This document shows positions 1 through 7,149 of a DNA stretch of 44,039 bases, piece by piece; the stretch's first letter is position 1, and each line of letters opens with the position of its first letter. The stretch lies in the IMG/VR virus record IMGVR_UViG_3300021425_000061, positions 1-44,039 of that record; one strand, given 5' to 3'. Under the pieces are notes generated by a model. That model was not told the origin of the DNA. It saw only the letters and a program-made list of their open reading frames with translations, and did not search any database. The position numbers were made by a program, and so were the translations under genes. This DNA is from a virus.

Positions 1-164
1 TAATCTAATGATACTAATTTACTATTATATTCGGGTCCGAAATATTCTTTCACTTTGATCGGTACACCCATGGTAGTAGGCCACCCACTCGCGACGTGGG
101 TGTAGACAGTTCTAGTATCCTCGTCAACGAAGTGTGGCCAAGGATACTTGCGGTTCAAACTCAT
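1..164 (-). CDS. Hypothetical protein, N-terminal part only
   Basis: An open frame of 54 codons starts with ATG at 162-164 and runs off the left edge of the window. It has no stop codon. The visible N-terminus begins MSLNRKYPWPHFV and is rich in aromatic residues and prolines. Its start overlaps the stop of the upstream 362-aa gene as TGATG, the tight coupling used by most junctions in this genome, which supports it as a real gene. I do not recognise the family. The context (after a probable virion protein gene with a late promoter) suggests late expression, but that is inference. Confidence 0.65.
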   Translation of the reverse strand, partial: MSLNRKYPWPHFVDEDTRTVYTHVASGWPTTMGVPIKVKEYFGPEYNSKLVSLD

Positions 165-1252
165 CAGTCTTCCCAGGAGTCAACAACTTCCATGATACGA
201 TCCAGTTCAGCATCTGTAAAGCTCTCACCCATCTTCGCTTTCAGATTTGCCTTACGATACTCAAGGTCGGCACGGGTGCCTTTGTCCATTTTACCTTGAG
301 ACTTGGGTTTGGTCTTGCCACCTACATCAGGTTGCATACCAGGGTTTGCTGCCTTGACTCTGCGACCATGAGTGTATTCAGCACCACTCATCTTGGAGTC
401 ACCAGAGACCATCTTGCCACCTTGGGAGCGGGAGTCAGCATACTGTTTTTCGGTCTGACCGTGCTTACCCTTGTAGAGTTCGTCAACCTGTTCGACTTCC
501 TCTTTCTTGAACTGAGGATGATCATCAAGTTTCATACCACGTTTCTTCTCAAGACGCTTCTTCTGAGCATCTGAGTCATTACCTCTGATATTCTTACTGA
601 TAGCCTTACGACGATTCATCAGATAAGAATCAGTTGAATCCTTCTTACCGTCGTTGTTGACATCACCGTCCTCTTTCCCTACGGGATCGAGTTTGGCTTC
701 ACTCATTCTCTTGGCTACGTTGACAGCCCCACGAGCTACCTTCATAGCTCCTTTCTTGATCATGGATTTCAGACCAGACTTAGCCTTAGCCTTCATCTCA
801 GAACCAGCTCTCTGAGCTTGGGCTGACATGTTTTTGGTGGCTTGTCCAGCTCTTCTAGCCTTCATCTTAGCTGAAGCCTTAGCGTCTCTGTAAGCTCCAT
901 ATGCCTTGACTGCACCCTTGGCGGCTTTCATCTTGACCTTACCAATGGCTGATTTCAGTCCTTTCTCAAGTCTCGCAGTCTTCTTGGCCTTAACACTTTC
1001 GGTATCATGACCGTAAGTTACCTTAGCTTCTGAGATAACAGTAGTGAAGATAGCTTCACACTCTTCTATAGTATATCCTTCGTCAAAAAGTTCTTCCAGA
1101 ACTTCCTCACAAATATCTTCCAGTTCGGAGTCACTAACCATAGAGAGATCCATCTCTGCGATTTCATCTCTCTTTGAAAGTAATTCTTCTCTAGCTTCTG
1201 TATTATGGACAGCTGAATAAGCTTCCATAAAGTTACGCATTGATGAAGACAT
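164..1252 (-). CDS. Probable virion structural protein with basic helical core and EF-hand/dockerin-like loop
   Basis: This is a 362-aa protein in three visible parts. Residues 1-80 are acidic and helical. Residues 87-185 are an Ala/Lys/Arg/Met-rich low-complexity helix with many AK, MKA and KGA repeats and a strong positive charge. The rest is hydrophilic and starts with the loop DVNNDGKKDSTD at residues 197-208, which fits a calcium-binding EF-hand or dockerin loop (D-x-N-x-D-G-x-x-D-x-x-D), followed by a basic helix. A TATAAATA late promoter lies 30-37 bases upstream, which suggests a late virion or DNA-packaging role. The start could be Met1 (1252) or Met5 (1240); the spacing to the weak GAGAAG site slightly favours Met5. 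Long charged proteins of this kind are common in cyanomyoviruses and usually annotated as structural. The exact function is unknown to me. Confidence 0.75.
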   Translation of the reverse strand: MSSSMRNFMEAYSAVHNTEAREELLSKRDEIAEMDLSMVSDSELEDICEEVLEELFDEGYTIEECEAIFTTVISEAKVTYGHDTESVKAKKTARLEKGLKSAIGKVKMKAAKGAVKAYGAYRDAKASAKMKARRAGQATKNMSAQAQRAGSEMKAKAKSGLKSMIKKGAMKVARGAVNVAKRMSEAKLDPVGKEDGDVNNDGKKDSTDSYLMNRRKAISKNIRGNDSDAQKKRLEKKRGMKLDDHPQFKKEEVEQVDELYKGKHGQTEKQYADSRSQGGKMVSGDSKMSGAEYTHGRRVKAANPGMQPDVGGKTKPKSQGKMDKGTRADLEYRKANLKAKMGESFTDAELDRIMEVVDSWED

Positions 1253-1281
1253 CTTCTCTACAATTACTATTTTCCTAGTGT

Positions 1282-1289
1282 TATTTATA
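1282..1289 (-). promoter_or_regulatory. T4-type late promoter (TATAAATA)
   Basis: The minus strand reads TATAAATA, the T4 late -10 element recognised by gp55-containing polymerase. It lies 30-37 bases before the ATG of the 362-aa gene and overlaps the stop codon of the upstream 55-aa gene. The same octamer precedes capsid genes elsewhere in the window. Confidence 0.7.
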
Positions 1290-1452
1290 GCTCAGGTTGT
1301 TCCCACACTAGTTGATGAGCCATCTTATCCCTGAGTTTATTAATTCTTTTTTCATCAAAATGGGAGAAGTTAGGGTACTTCTCCACTTTTTTATAATAAT
1401 GAAGTGCATTTAAGATGATGGTATAGTCCTCCATAGAGAGGTCAAACCGCAT
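1285..1452 (-). CDS. Conserved small hypothetical protein (55 aa)
   Basis: The frame is open further upstream to 1485, but I place the start at the ATG at 1450-1452 because a strong GGAGGAGG site lies 6 bases before it and gives MRFDLSMEDYTIIL. The gene overlaps the stop of the 73-aa gene upstream by 11 bases, so its ribosome-binding site lies inside that gene. The protein is helical and basic, with a predicted helix-turn-helix-like spacing around residues 5-45, but no domain that I can name. It is the last gene of the gp41-mazG-halogenase unit. Confidence 0.7.
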   Translation of the reverse strand: MRFDLSMEDYTIILNALHYYKKVEKYPNFSHFDEKRINKLRDKMAHQLVWEQPEL

Positions 1453-1663
1453 CTTCATCCTCCTCCTTCTTTTTATTGAAACCAAAAGGTCCAGCCATTT
1501 TTTCTTCTAGTTTTAGTTTCAAGGCAACACCACCAAGGGTTTCCATGACCTTCAGGATGTCTTCAGTCTTAGCATCTTCACCAAGTTCTTTGGCAACATA
1601 CCAATACTTCTCCCAAAAGTTCTCACCAGCTTTCTTATAATCATCAAGAGTCAGTAGTTTCAC
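1442..1663 (-). CDS. Conserved small cyanophage-type hypothetical protein (73 aa, GTG start)
   Basis: I place the start at GTG (1661-1663), which follows an AAGGAGG site by 9 bases. The longer frame upstream has no such signal. The protein begins VKLLTLDDYKKAGENFWEKY, is mostly helical, and ends with a lysine/acidic tail. It overlaps the upstream 65-aa gene by 20 bases. Proteins of this type recur in T4-like cyanophages from memory, with no known function. It belongs to the same operon as helicase gp41, mazG and the halogenase. Confidence 0.7.
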   Translation of the reverse strand: MKLLTLDDYKKAGENFWEKYWYVAKELGEDAKTEDILKVMETLGGVALKLKLEEKMAGPFGFNKKKEEDEDAV

Positions 1664-1841
1664 TTTCCATTGCCTCCTTAAGTTGTGTTTCAATTTGTTC
1701 GTCAATTTTGTTGATCACATCACGGATCTCAACCACACGTTGTGGACAACACTTAGGATCATAAGTATACTCTTTCGTGTCCTGAAAGAGTGATTCACGA
1801 ACTGTAGCTGCAGCTCTCACATCCATTTCAATTTTAATCAC
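1644..1841 (-). CDS. Conserved small cyanophage-type hypothetical protein (65 aa, GTG start)
   Basis: The 65-aa protein starts at GTG (1839-1841), which overlaps the halogenase stop as GTGA, with GGAGG 10 bases upstream inside the halogenase C-terminus. It contains a CCPQRVVEIR stretch and a helical C-terminal half. Similar short proteins starting with MDVRAAA recur in T4-like cyanophages from memory, so ATG at 1826 (Met6) is a possible alternative start. The function is unknown. Confidence 0.7.
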   Translation of the reverse strand: MIKIEMDVRAAATVRESLFQDTKEYTYDPKCCPQRVVEIRDVINKIDEQIETQLKEAMESETTDS

Positions 1842-1852
1842 AGGTTTCCTCC
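1832..1852 (-). repeat. Downstream copy of the junction repeat flanking the halogenase
   Basis: The minus strand here reads GGAGG-AAACCTGTGATT-AAAA and closely matches 3325-3347 (GGAGGGAGACCTGTAATTGAAAA). Each copy carries the end of one gene, a Shine-Dalgarno site and the start of the next gene. The two copies bracket the halogenase gene exactly. Confidence 0.6.
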
Positions 1853-3331
1853 AATTGAGTTTTTATTTATTTCTCCCAAAACTTCGTTGAGAGAATATAA
1901 TTGACTAGTATTTAAATCTGTTTTGATATTAAAATAATCAATTACATTTTCTCTAAAATATTTTTCTTGAGAAAAATCATAACTATAATCTTCAATATTC
2001 ATTCCTAGTCCAACAACAAAATAACTAAATTTTGAGAATATTCTAGTATCTAATTCTTTCTCATAAAATTCAAATTCATTATTTTGTTGAATATTTTTGT
2101 AATATTTCCAATATTCATTTATTGGATTGTTTGTAAAATAATGAAATATTATAAACTTAAAAACATTTGTCCAATCTTTTTTCATCTTATCATTAAAAAT
2201 CTCTAGAGATTTTTGATTGAAATGTATTTCATTTTCTATCATTTTAAAAAAGAGATTTAATGATACTAGACTCATATTGATACTAGTGGCTTCTAGTGGT
2301 TCAACAAATCCTGAAGAAAGTCCAATTGAGAGACAATTTTTGTGTATTTGTTTGCGATTATAATATGGTTTTGATTTGACAATTTTTGTTTTAAATACAT
2401 TTTTTTCTTCTATACCATATGTTTTAATAATATCTTCATATAATTTATCTACATCATTTGTGAAAGAATCAGAATAAACATACCCATAACCTGTTTTTTC
2501 GTATTGTGGTATTTTCCAAGTCCAACCATATTCTTGAGCTGTTGATGTTGTATATGGTTCTAAATTTTCTGAAACAGAATTTTTAACTTGAATAGCAAAT
2601 GCAGAGTTATTCAATATATAATTGTCATAATATTCATTATCAAAATATTCATTGGATAAAACATTTTTTGAATTAAATCCAAGACAATTTATATAAAAAT
2701 CTCCCTCTGTTGTTTTATTTTCGTCAATTACAATATTCTTTATAGAACCATCTTCTTCATAATTTACTTTATGAATAGTTCCCCGTATATGTTCAAATTC
2801 ATTGAATTCTAAACATTTTTTCATAAAAAATGAAACAACTAAGTTTGCACTGAAATGATACGAATAACCATCGTTTATTTTTAATGAAACTTTATTATTT
2901 TCTAATAAATCAAAAAGGGTTCCATGTAACTTTTTTTGTAATATTTTTTGAGGTACATTTAAATTATTAATAGCATATTGAATAAAATTATAATTTAAAT
3001 CTTCATCTCTAGTTTCATAGTAAGAATCGCAAGTAAATGGATGATAATAATAGTTATTGTCGAAATTCCAATTATCAAATTTTATACCATATTTAAAACT
3101 TCCTTTTGTTTCTTTCAAAAATTCTCTTCGGTCTATTTTACAAACATTTTCAATAAAATTTGTAAAAGACCGTGTCGTACCTTCACCAACTCCAATTGAT
3201 TCAATATCATTTGATGATACTAATTTTACTTTTAAATTTAAATCTAAATTTTTACTTTTATTTAAACAATAAAGAGCAGAAATCCACCCTGCTGTACCAC
3301 CTCCCATTATAACTATTGTTTTATTTTTCAA
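1838..3331 (-). CDS. Flavin-dependent (tryptophan-type) halogenase
   Basis: This 497-aa protein belongs to the FADH2-dependent halogenase family (PF04820), which makes hypohalous acid from a C4a-hydroperoxyflavin and uses it on aromatic substrates. Visible hallmarks are the FAD-binding GGGTAGW at residues 10-16, Lys80 in GSFKYGIKF (equivalent to the catalytic Lys79 of PrnA), the diagnostic WxWxIP motif as WTWKIP at 270-275, and GLSSGFVEPLEATSI at 337-351, whose Glu347 matches the catalytic Glu346 of PrnA. Length is normal. The start is TTG, directly after the mazG stop, with AAGGAGG upstream. The gene is visibly more AT-rich than its neighbours and is bracketed by a duplicated junction sequence, which suggests acquisition as a cassette. 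A marine viral halogenase (VirX1, cyanophage Syn10) is known to iodinate small aromatics; the substrate here cannot be read from sequence. No flavin reductase is seen nearby. Confidence 0.92.
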   Translation of the reverse strand: MKNKTIVIMGGGTAGWISALYCLNKSKNLDLNLKVKLVSSNDIESIGVGEGTTRSFTNFIENVCKIDRREFLKETKGSFKYGIKFDNWNFDNNYYYHPFTCDSYYETRDEDLNYNFIQYAINNLNVPQKILQKKLHGTLFDLLENNKVSLKINDGYSYHFSANLVVSFFMKKCLEFNEFEHIRGTIHKVNYEEDGSIKNIVIDENKTTEGDFYINCLGFNSKNVLSNEYFDNEYYDNYILNNSAFAIQVKNSVSENLEPYTTSTAQEYGWTWKIPQYEKTGYGYVYSDSFTNDVDKLYEDIIKTYGIEEKNVFKTKIVKSKPYYNRKQIHKNCLSIGLSSGFVEPLEATSINMSLVSLNLFFKMIENEIHFNQKSLEIFNDKMKKDWTNVFKFIIFHYFTNNPINEYWKYYKNIQQNNEFEFYEKELDTRIFSKFSYFVVGLGMNIEDYSYDFSQEKYFRENVIDYFNIKTDLNTSQLYSLNEVLGEINKNSIGGNL

Positions 3332-3347
3332 TTACAGGTCTCCCTCC
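3325..3347 (-). repeat. Upstream copy of the junction repeat flanking the halogenase
   Basis: The minus strand reads GGAGGGAGACCTGTAATTGAAAA. It spans the last codons of mazG, its stop and the TTG start of the halogenase. It matches 1832-1852 at nearly every position apart from a one-base gap. Confidence 0.6.
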
Positions 3348-3739
3348 TTACGGTTTTCAGAATAGTGGATATCAAACTCTCCACCAGGATAACGGGACTT
3401 TAGTTTATCCACGTTCATTTCGATAATCTCATCAATAGTTGTATCAAGTCCCATACAAGCTTGAGCAACATACCACATGATGTCACCCAACTCACGTTTG
3501 AGATGGAACAGGTTTTCTTCGTTGACAGGTTTACCCTGGAAGATAATCTTTTTGACTACCTCAGTGAACTCACCTGCCTCTGCTGACATACCTACAGCAG
3601 CAGTAAGCAGTCGCTCGGAATGAAAACCTTGACCTTCGAGTTCTTGAAGACGATAGATGAATGCTTCGTGATCTTTCGACGGTTGCGACGTGACGGCATT
3701 TACAAACTCAACGTATTTTTCAGTATCAACTTTAGTCAT
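3332..3739 (-). CDS. mazG: MazG-type nucleotide pyrophosphohydrolase
   Basis: The 135-aa protein has the all-alpha NTP pyrophosphohydrolase signature: EAGE at residues 54-57 and ELGD at 83-86, the paired acidic motifs that bind the magnesium-nucleotide. These enzymes hydrolyse (d)NTPs or ppGpp-like nucleotides to monophosphates. Cyanophage MazG has been proposed to alter host nucleotide pools. I use the ATG at 3737-3739 (MTKVDTEKYVEFV) because the longer frame overlaps the upstream gene too far; this start overlaps the upstream stop by 8 bases. The stop directly abuts the halogenase TTG start. Confidence 0.88.
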   Translation of the reverse strand: MTKVDTEKYVEFVNAVTSQPSKDHEAFIYRLQELEGQGFHSERLLTAAVGMSAEAGEFTEVVKKIIFQGKPVNEENLFHLKRELGDIMWYVAQACMGLDTTIDEIIEMNVDKLKSRYPGGEFDIHYSENRKEGDL

Positions 3740-4055
3740 GTAAATCTGGAATAAATGGTTCTTGGCAATTTTGAGGGAGTTTTTGTTGAGTGGCAATTTT
3801 TTGTCCACCCACTTCAACAAACTCTACATCAAATTCTTTTTCTGTTACATCTTTCCATCCAATGTATTTTTGATTGGGTGGAAGTTGGTTATTAGGAGAA
3901 ACATCAATGATATCTCCAGGGAGAGGAATGAACGTAAAGTAGTGTCCGTCTCGATATTTGTTTCTAGTATGCATAAGGTTGACTGCATCTCTTTCGATAC
4001 CACAGTCAGCGATCTTTTTACCGTCTGGATCAAAGACAGAGTAGTAACCGTTCAA
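3732..4055 (-). CDS. Conserved cyanophage-type hypothetical protein (107 aa)
   Basis: The protein begins MNGYYSVFDPDGKKIADCGIERDAVNLM and has a compact alpha/beta look, with a proline-rich stretch LPPNQKYIGW near residue 60. The start is TTG overlapping the gp41 stop as TTGA, which mirrors the usual ATGA coupling. Proteins with the YYSVFDPDG start sit after the gp41 helicase in several T4-like cyanophages from memory. No function is known to me. It is translationally coupled to helicase upstream and mazG downstream. Confidence 0.72.
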   Translation of the reverse strand: MNGYYSVFDPDGKKIADCGIERDAVNLMHTRNKYRDGHYFTFIPLPGDIIDVSPNNQLPPNQKYIGWKDVTEKEFDVEFVEVGGQKIATQQKLPQNCQEPFIPDLHD

Positions 4056-5428
4056 AACTTGAATCCCTCAAATGATTTCTTTGGTTTTGCTTCATCATAA
4101 CTATACTCTTCATCCTTACCACTGTCAAGAATATCATCTTGTGCAGACTGTTCACAATCATAGAGACGCATCTTCGCTCTGTCAATTCCAACCACAAACC
4201 TCTTATACATGTTGAGGTCGTTGTATCGATTCTTCAACTGTTTTACAAGTATCTGTCCCAACTCTTCGAGTTCCTCAGTAGAAATAAGGGCAAACATAAG
4301 ATCAGCAGTAGCAGGGAGACCAAAGGACTCACTAGTGTCAGTAAGCTCAACATCAGAGCTACCATAACCAGAGCGAGTGGTCTGCGTGGCAGATATGATA
4401 GGGACGTTTGCCTCAACAGCCAATCCTCGAAGTTCTTCTGCAATAGCCTTAACAGTTGTATATGAATTGACATTGCTGCCTGCGCGATACCTGCTGGAAG
4501 CACATATATTAAGGTAATCAATGAAAATAATATCAGGTCTAAATGACTTCTTAAGTGCAAGTTCCTGAAGAAGTGATCTAAAATGTCCAGCATGTGCAGA
4601 GGCTGTTGGATATTCTTTGATTATAAGTGTCCCTTGTGTCTTCTGAGCAAGGTTAGTCACCTTAGATTCAAACATCTGTTTAGGTAGATCAGCGATATCC
4701 CCAATGGGAACATTCAGAAGATTAGCATCAATTCTTTCCGCAATTCTCTCCTCAGCCATCTCAAGCGTGATGTATAGTACGTTCTTGTTTTGGAGTAACA
4801 CACTGCTTGCGACATGACACATGAACAAAGACTTACCAACACCAGTGCCAGCGAGAGCAATATTGAGTGTTTTGTTTGGAAGGCCACCCTTTGTAATCTT
4901 GTTGAAGAATTCCAGGTCGAACGGAATGGTTTCTTCTTTCGTGTTGTATAGGTCATATCGTTCACTATAATCGAGAAGATAATCGTGTCCTACATGGTTA
5001 TCAAAACTGACAGCAAGAGCGTCAGAGAGAATAGAGGGAATGGCATCAGGTTGTTTCTTTTCATTTTGGCCGTCAGCAATCTGAATGGACTCAATGAGAG
5101 CAAGATAGATTGCTCTGTCACGGCACCACTTCTCCGTTGTATCAACTAACCAATCAAACTCAACTGGTTGTCCATCAAGATGGTCAATCAGATGATGAAT
5201 CTGTTTATATACATCTTCATTTATATCCTTTCTCTTCTCAACTTCAATGGTAAGAACCTCTTTTGTGGGGACATCATTATATTCGTCCACAAACTTTGCA
5301 ATCTCTTGGAACACAATCTTCTGATTGTAGTCCTCAAAATACTCATCCTTCAGGAAAGGAATGGTCTTACGAAGATATTCCTCATTGTTGATCAAGTTAT
5401 TCAGAACCAGGAACTCAATCTTATCCAT
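4052..5428 (-). CDS. gp41: Replicative DNA helicase/primase-loading subunit gp41 (DnaB-like)
   Basis: The 458-aa protein is the T4 gp41-type hexameric 5'-3' replicative helicase. Residues 1-150 form the helical N-terminal domain. The RecA-like core has Walker A AGTGVGKS at 193-200 and Walker B in PDIIFIDYLNIC near 295-306. It unwinds DNA on the lagging strand and works with primase gp61 (not seen here), polymerase gp43 and clamp gp45. The ATG at 5426-5428 overlaps the upstream oxygenase stop by 8 bases. Position between uvsX and mazG is the usual cyanophage order. Confidence 0.95.
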   Translation of the reverse strand: MDKIEFLVLNNLINNEEYLRKTIPFLKDEYFEDYNQKIVFQEIAKFVDEYNDVPTKEVLTIEVEKRKDINEDVYKQIHHLIDHLDGQPVEFDWLVDTTEKWCRDRAIYLALIESIQIADGQNEKKQPDAIPSILSDALAVSFDNHVGHDYLLDYSERYDLYNTKEETIPFDLEFFNKITKGGLPNKTLNIALAGTGVGKSLFMCHVASSVLLQNKNVLYITLEMAEERIAERIDANLLNVPIGDIADLPKQMFESKVTNLAQKTQGTLIIKEYPTASAHAGHFRSLLQELALKKSFRPDIIFIDYLNICASSRYRAGSNVNSYTTVKAIAEELRGLAVEANVPIISATQTTRSGYGSSDVELTDTSESFGLPATADLMFALISTEELEELGQILVKQLKNRYNDLNMYKRFVVGIDRAKMRLYDCEQSAQDDILDSGKDEEYSYDEAKPKKSFEGFKF

Positions 5429-5933
5429 AGTGAATGTAGGTACTCAAAATATACTTCGTTGAACTTGGTGATGCACCTGAGTGTGGATAGGACCAAGTCG
5501 GCGGGAATACAACCACTCTACCAGCCTTAGGTTTGATTGTCACGCCTTGTCTTGTGAAGTGTGTAACTCCATCATTATCGTTCAAATAAAATAAAAATGC
5601 CACTGCTCGACGAGCAGAGGCATGATCAGTGATATCTACATGTTCATCAAATCTCTCTTCTCCATTGGGAAGATATCTTTTGATTCTGAACTCTTCTAGA
5701 GCTTTGATCTCAGGTAGGAATCGTGATTTTGTATCTGTTTGATACATTTGACGAACTCCTTTGATAATGGGAATCATCTCACGGACCATCTCAACTTTTT
5801 CTCTATTGAGATTGACTTGAGTAAAACATGGTTTGTGGTCATCATTGATAAACTCTTGATAAGAAGAGTTCTCAAAGATTTTGATTAGTTCATTACAGTA
5901 TGATTCTGGGAGAACATCATACTGCCGAACCAT
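5421..5933 (-). CDS. 2OG-Fe(II) oxygenase (prolyl-4-hydroxylase-like)
   Basis: The 170-aa protein carries the double-stranded beta-helix iron site: His98-x-Asp100 in DEHVDITD and His151 in YPHSG, with Lys160 in STKYILSTY as probable 2-oxoglutarate anchor. This matches the P4H/PHM-type 2OG-Fe(II) dioxygenases that are frequent in cyanophages. The substrate is unknown; protein, nucleic-acid or small-molecule hydroxylation are all possible. I chose ATG 5931-5933 (MVRQYDVLPESYC) because GAAGAG lies 7 bases upstream; an ATG nine codons earlier lacks a site. It overlaps the uvsX 3' end by 17 bases. Confidence 0.85.
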   Translation of the reverse strand: MVRQYDVLPESYCNELIKIFENSSYQEFINDDHKPCFTQVNLNREKVEMVREMIPIIKGVRQMYQTDTKSRFLPEIKALEEFRIKRYLPNGEERFDEHVDITDHASARRAVAFLFYLNDNDGVTHFTRQGVTIKPKAGRVVVFPPTWSYPHSGASPSSTKYILSTYIHYG

Positions 5934-6927
5934 ATGAGAACTCTTCTTTTGCGATTTCATCTAGTTTCTGTAGAACTTCTTCAGTAAAGTATTTGTCAGG
6001 ATTTTTTAGAATTTCTTTTGCATAGACTTTCTTTCCATCCATCTCGTATCGTCCTGCGACATTCTTCCAGAGGCCGCCAATCTCACCGAGTTCAAGAAGA
6101 CCATAATAACGATCAAGGCCACGCTCGTCGTAATACAAACGTACCGTAACATCTTTATTCTCCTTACTCAGACGCGACTTTGCTGTCTTAGCTTTAATAA
6201 GATTTCCAACGACTTCTGTTCCATCCTTTTCTTTCTTTTTGCTGAGATAAATGATTGTACTTGCTGCATACTTGAGACCACTGCCTCCGCCCATCTCTTT
6301 GGTGGGAACGTATGATCCGATGACATCATAGGTGTGATTGGTAACTATCATGGGGATGTTTGCTTGTCCCAGTTTCAGAGTTAACATACGGAAAGCACCT
6401 TTGACCAGTTGTGACTTGGTCATGTCTCGGACTTGTTTGTCGTTGAGTGCGTCTGTAATCTCCTTTTCAGTGGACAACATACCAAGAGAGTCTAACACAA
6501 ACATACAGGGTTTGCGGTCTTCTGCGTCGGTTTTAAGATAAATGTCCACAGCCTTGAGAGCCTTAGAACGAAAGTCCTCAATTGTAACTACATTGACAAC
6601 AACCACACGGGATAAGTCAACCCCACGACTTGCGAGAAGAGACTTGTTAACAGCGGCTTCAGTGTCAAAATATAAACAATAACCATCAGGGTTACTATCA
6701 AGGAAGTTCTTGACGACAGCAAGACTGAAGAAAGTTTTTCCAGTACTAGACTCACCAGCAATGGCAGTAATCTTATTCCCAGATACACCACCAAATATAG
6801 ACCCTGAAACAAGTCCGTTAAAAATATAAGAACCCGTGTCAACATACGATTCTGTCTCGTCGATGTCTGCTGCGAGTTTGGTGTAGTCATCTCCTATTTC
6901 TTTTACAATATCTTTTAAAAAATCCAT
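5917..6927 (-). CDS. uvsX: UvsX RecA-like recombinase
   Basis: The 336-aa protein is the T4 UvsX-type strand-exchange recombinase. Walker A is GESSTGKT at residues 58-65, Walker B is in CMFVLDSLG near 140-148, and the L2-like region around IVTNHTYDVIGSY and GGGSGLKYAAS follows the RecA-fold order. It coats ssDNA with the help of UvsY (28080-28514) and drives recombination-dependent replication and repair. The ATG overlaps the preceding small gene's stop as TAATG. Confidence 0.95.
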   Translation of the reverse strand: MDFLKDIVKEIGDDYTKLAADIDETESYVDTGSYIFNGLVSGSIFGGVSGNKITAIAGESSTGKTFFSLAVVKNFLDSNPDGYCLYFDTEAAVNKSLLASRGVDLSRVVVVNVVTIEDFRSKALKAVDIYLKTDAEDRKPCMFVLDSLGMLSTEKEITDALNDKQVRDMTKSQLVKGAFRMLTLKLGQANIPMIVTNHTYDVIGSYVPTKEMGGGSGLKYAASTIIYLSKKKEKDGTEVVGNLIKAKTAKSRLSKENKDVTVRLYYDERGLDRYYGLLELGEIGGLWKNVAGRYEMDGKKVYAKEILKNPDKYFTEEVLQKLDEIAKEEFSYGSAV

Positions 6928-7097
6928 TAGAGTACAAATCCGAATTGTTCACGAGCGATCTTCTTGTATGGACCACCAGGATTGGCGTCACGAATCTCTT
7001 TGATCTTGGTCAGTTTCTGATACAAAGAGGTGTCACCACCCAGTCTAAGGGCGTTTACAATAGTGGCTAATTCTTTGTCGTTGATTGGTAGGTCCAT
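6927..7097 (-). CDS. Conserved small hypothetical protein (56 aa) before uvsX
   Basis: I place the start at ATG 7095-7097 with AAGGA seven bases upstream, giving MDLPINDKELATIVNALRL. The protein is helical and basic at the C-terminus (PYKKIAREQFGFVL). It ends in a TAATG overlap with uvsX, so it is coupled to the recombinase. I do not recognise a domain. Confidence 0.7.
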   Translation of the reverse strand: MDLPINDKELATIVNALRLGGDTSLYQKLTKIKEIRDANPGGPYKKIAREQFGFVL

Positions 7098-7141
7098 TAA
7101 AATTCCTTCCATAGTTTTTTACCATAACACAATTGTGTCAT
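7097..7141 (-). CDS. Possible 14-codon leader peptide
   Basis: An ATG at 7139-7141 follows AAGGAGGT (end of the oxygenase gene) by 10 bases and encodes MTQLCYGKKLWKEF, ending TAATG on the start of the 56-aa gene. It could be a coupling leader peptide. It overlaps the candidate promoter at 7121-7149, so both signals may not be used on the same transcript. This is a weak call. Confidence 0.3.
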   Translation of the reverse strand: MTQLCYGKKLWKEF

Positions 7142-7149
7142 ATTGTCAA
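7121..7149 (-). promoter_or_regulatory. Sigma-70-like promoter with palindromic spacer, before the 56-aa gene and uvsX
   Basis: The minus strand reads TTGACA (7144-7149), a 17-base spacer, then TATGGT (7121-7126). The spacer holds the perfect palindrome ACACAATTGTGT (7127-7138), extended to 18 bases with one mismatch, an operator-like arrangement. It would drive the uvsX-gp41-mazG-halogenase unit. Confidence 0.6.

Noticed and set aside
134-574. Plus-strand open frame of 146 codons at the left end
   Set aside because: It is opposite the 362-aa gene; composition follows antisense of Lys/Ala codons; no supporting signals.
4243-4593. Leu-rich minus-strand frame inside gp41
   Set aside because: It looks like a membrane protein but is a frame shadow of the helicase core.
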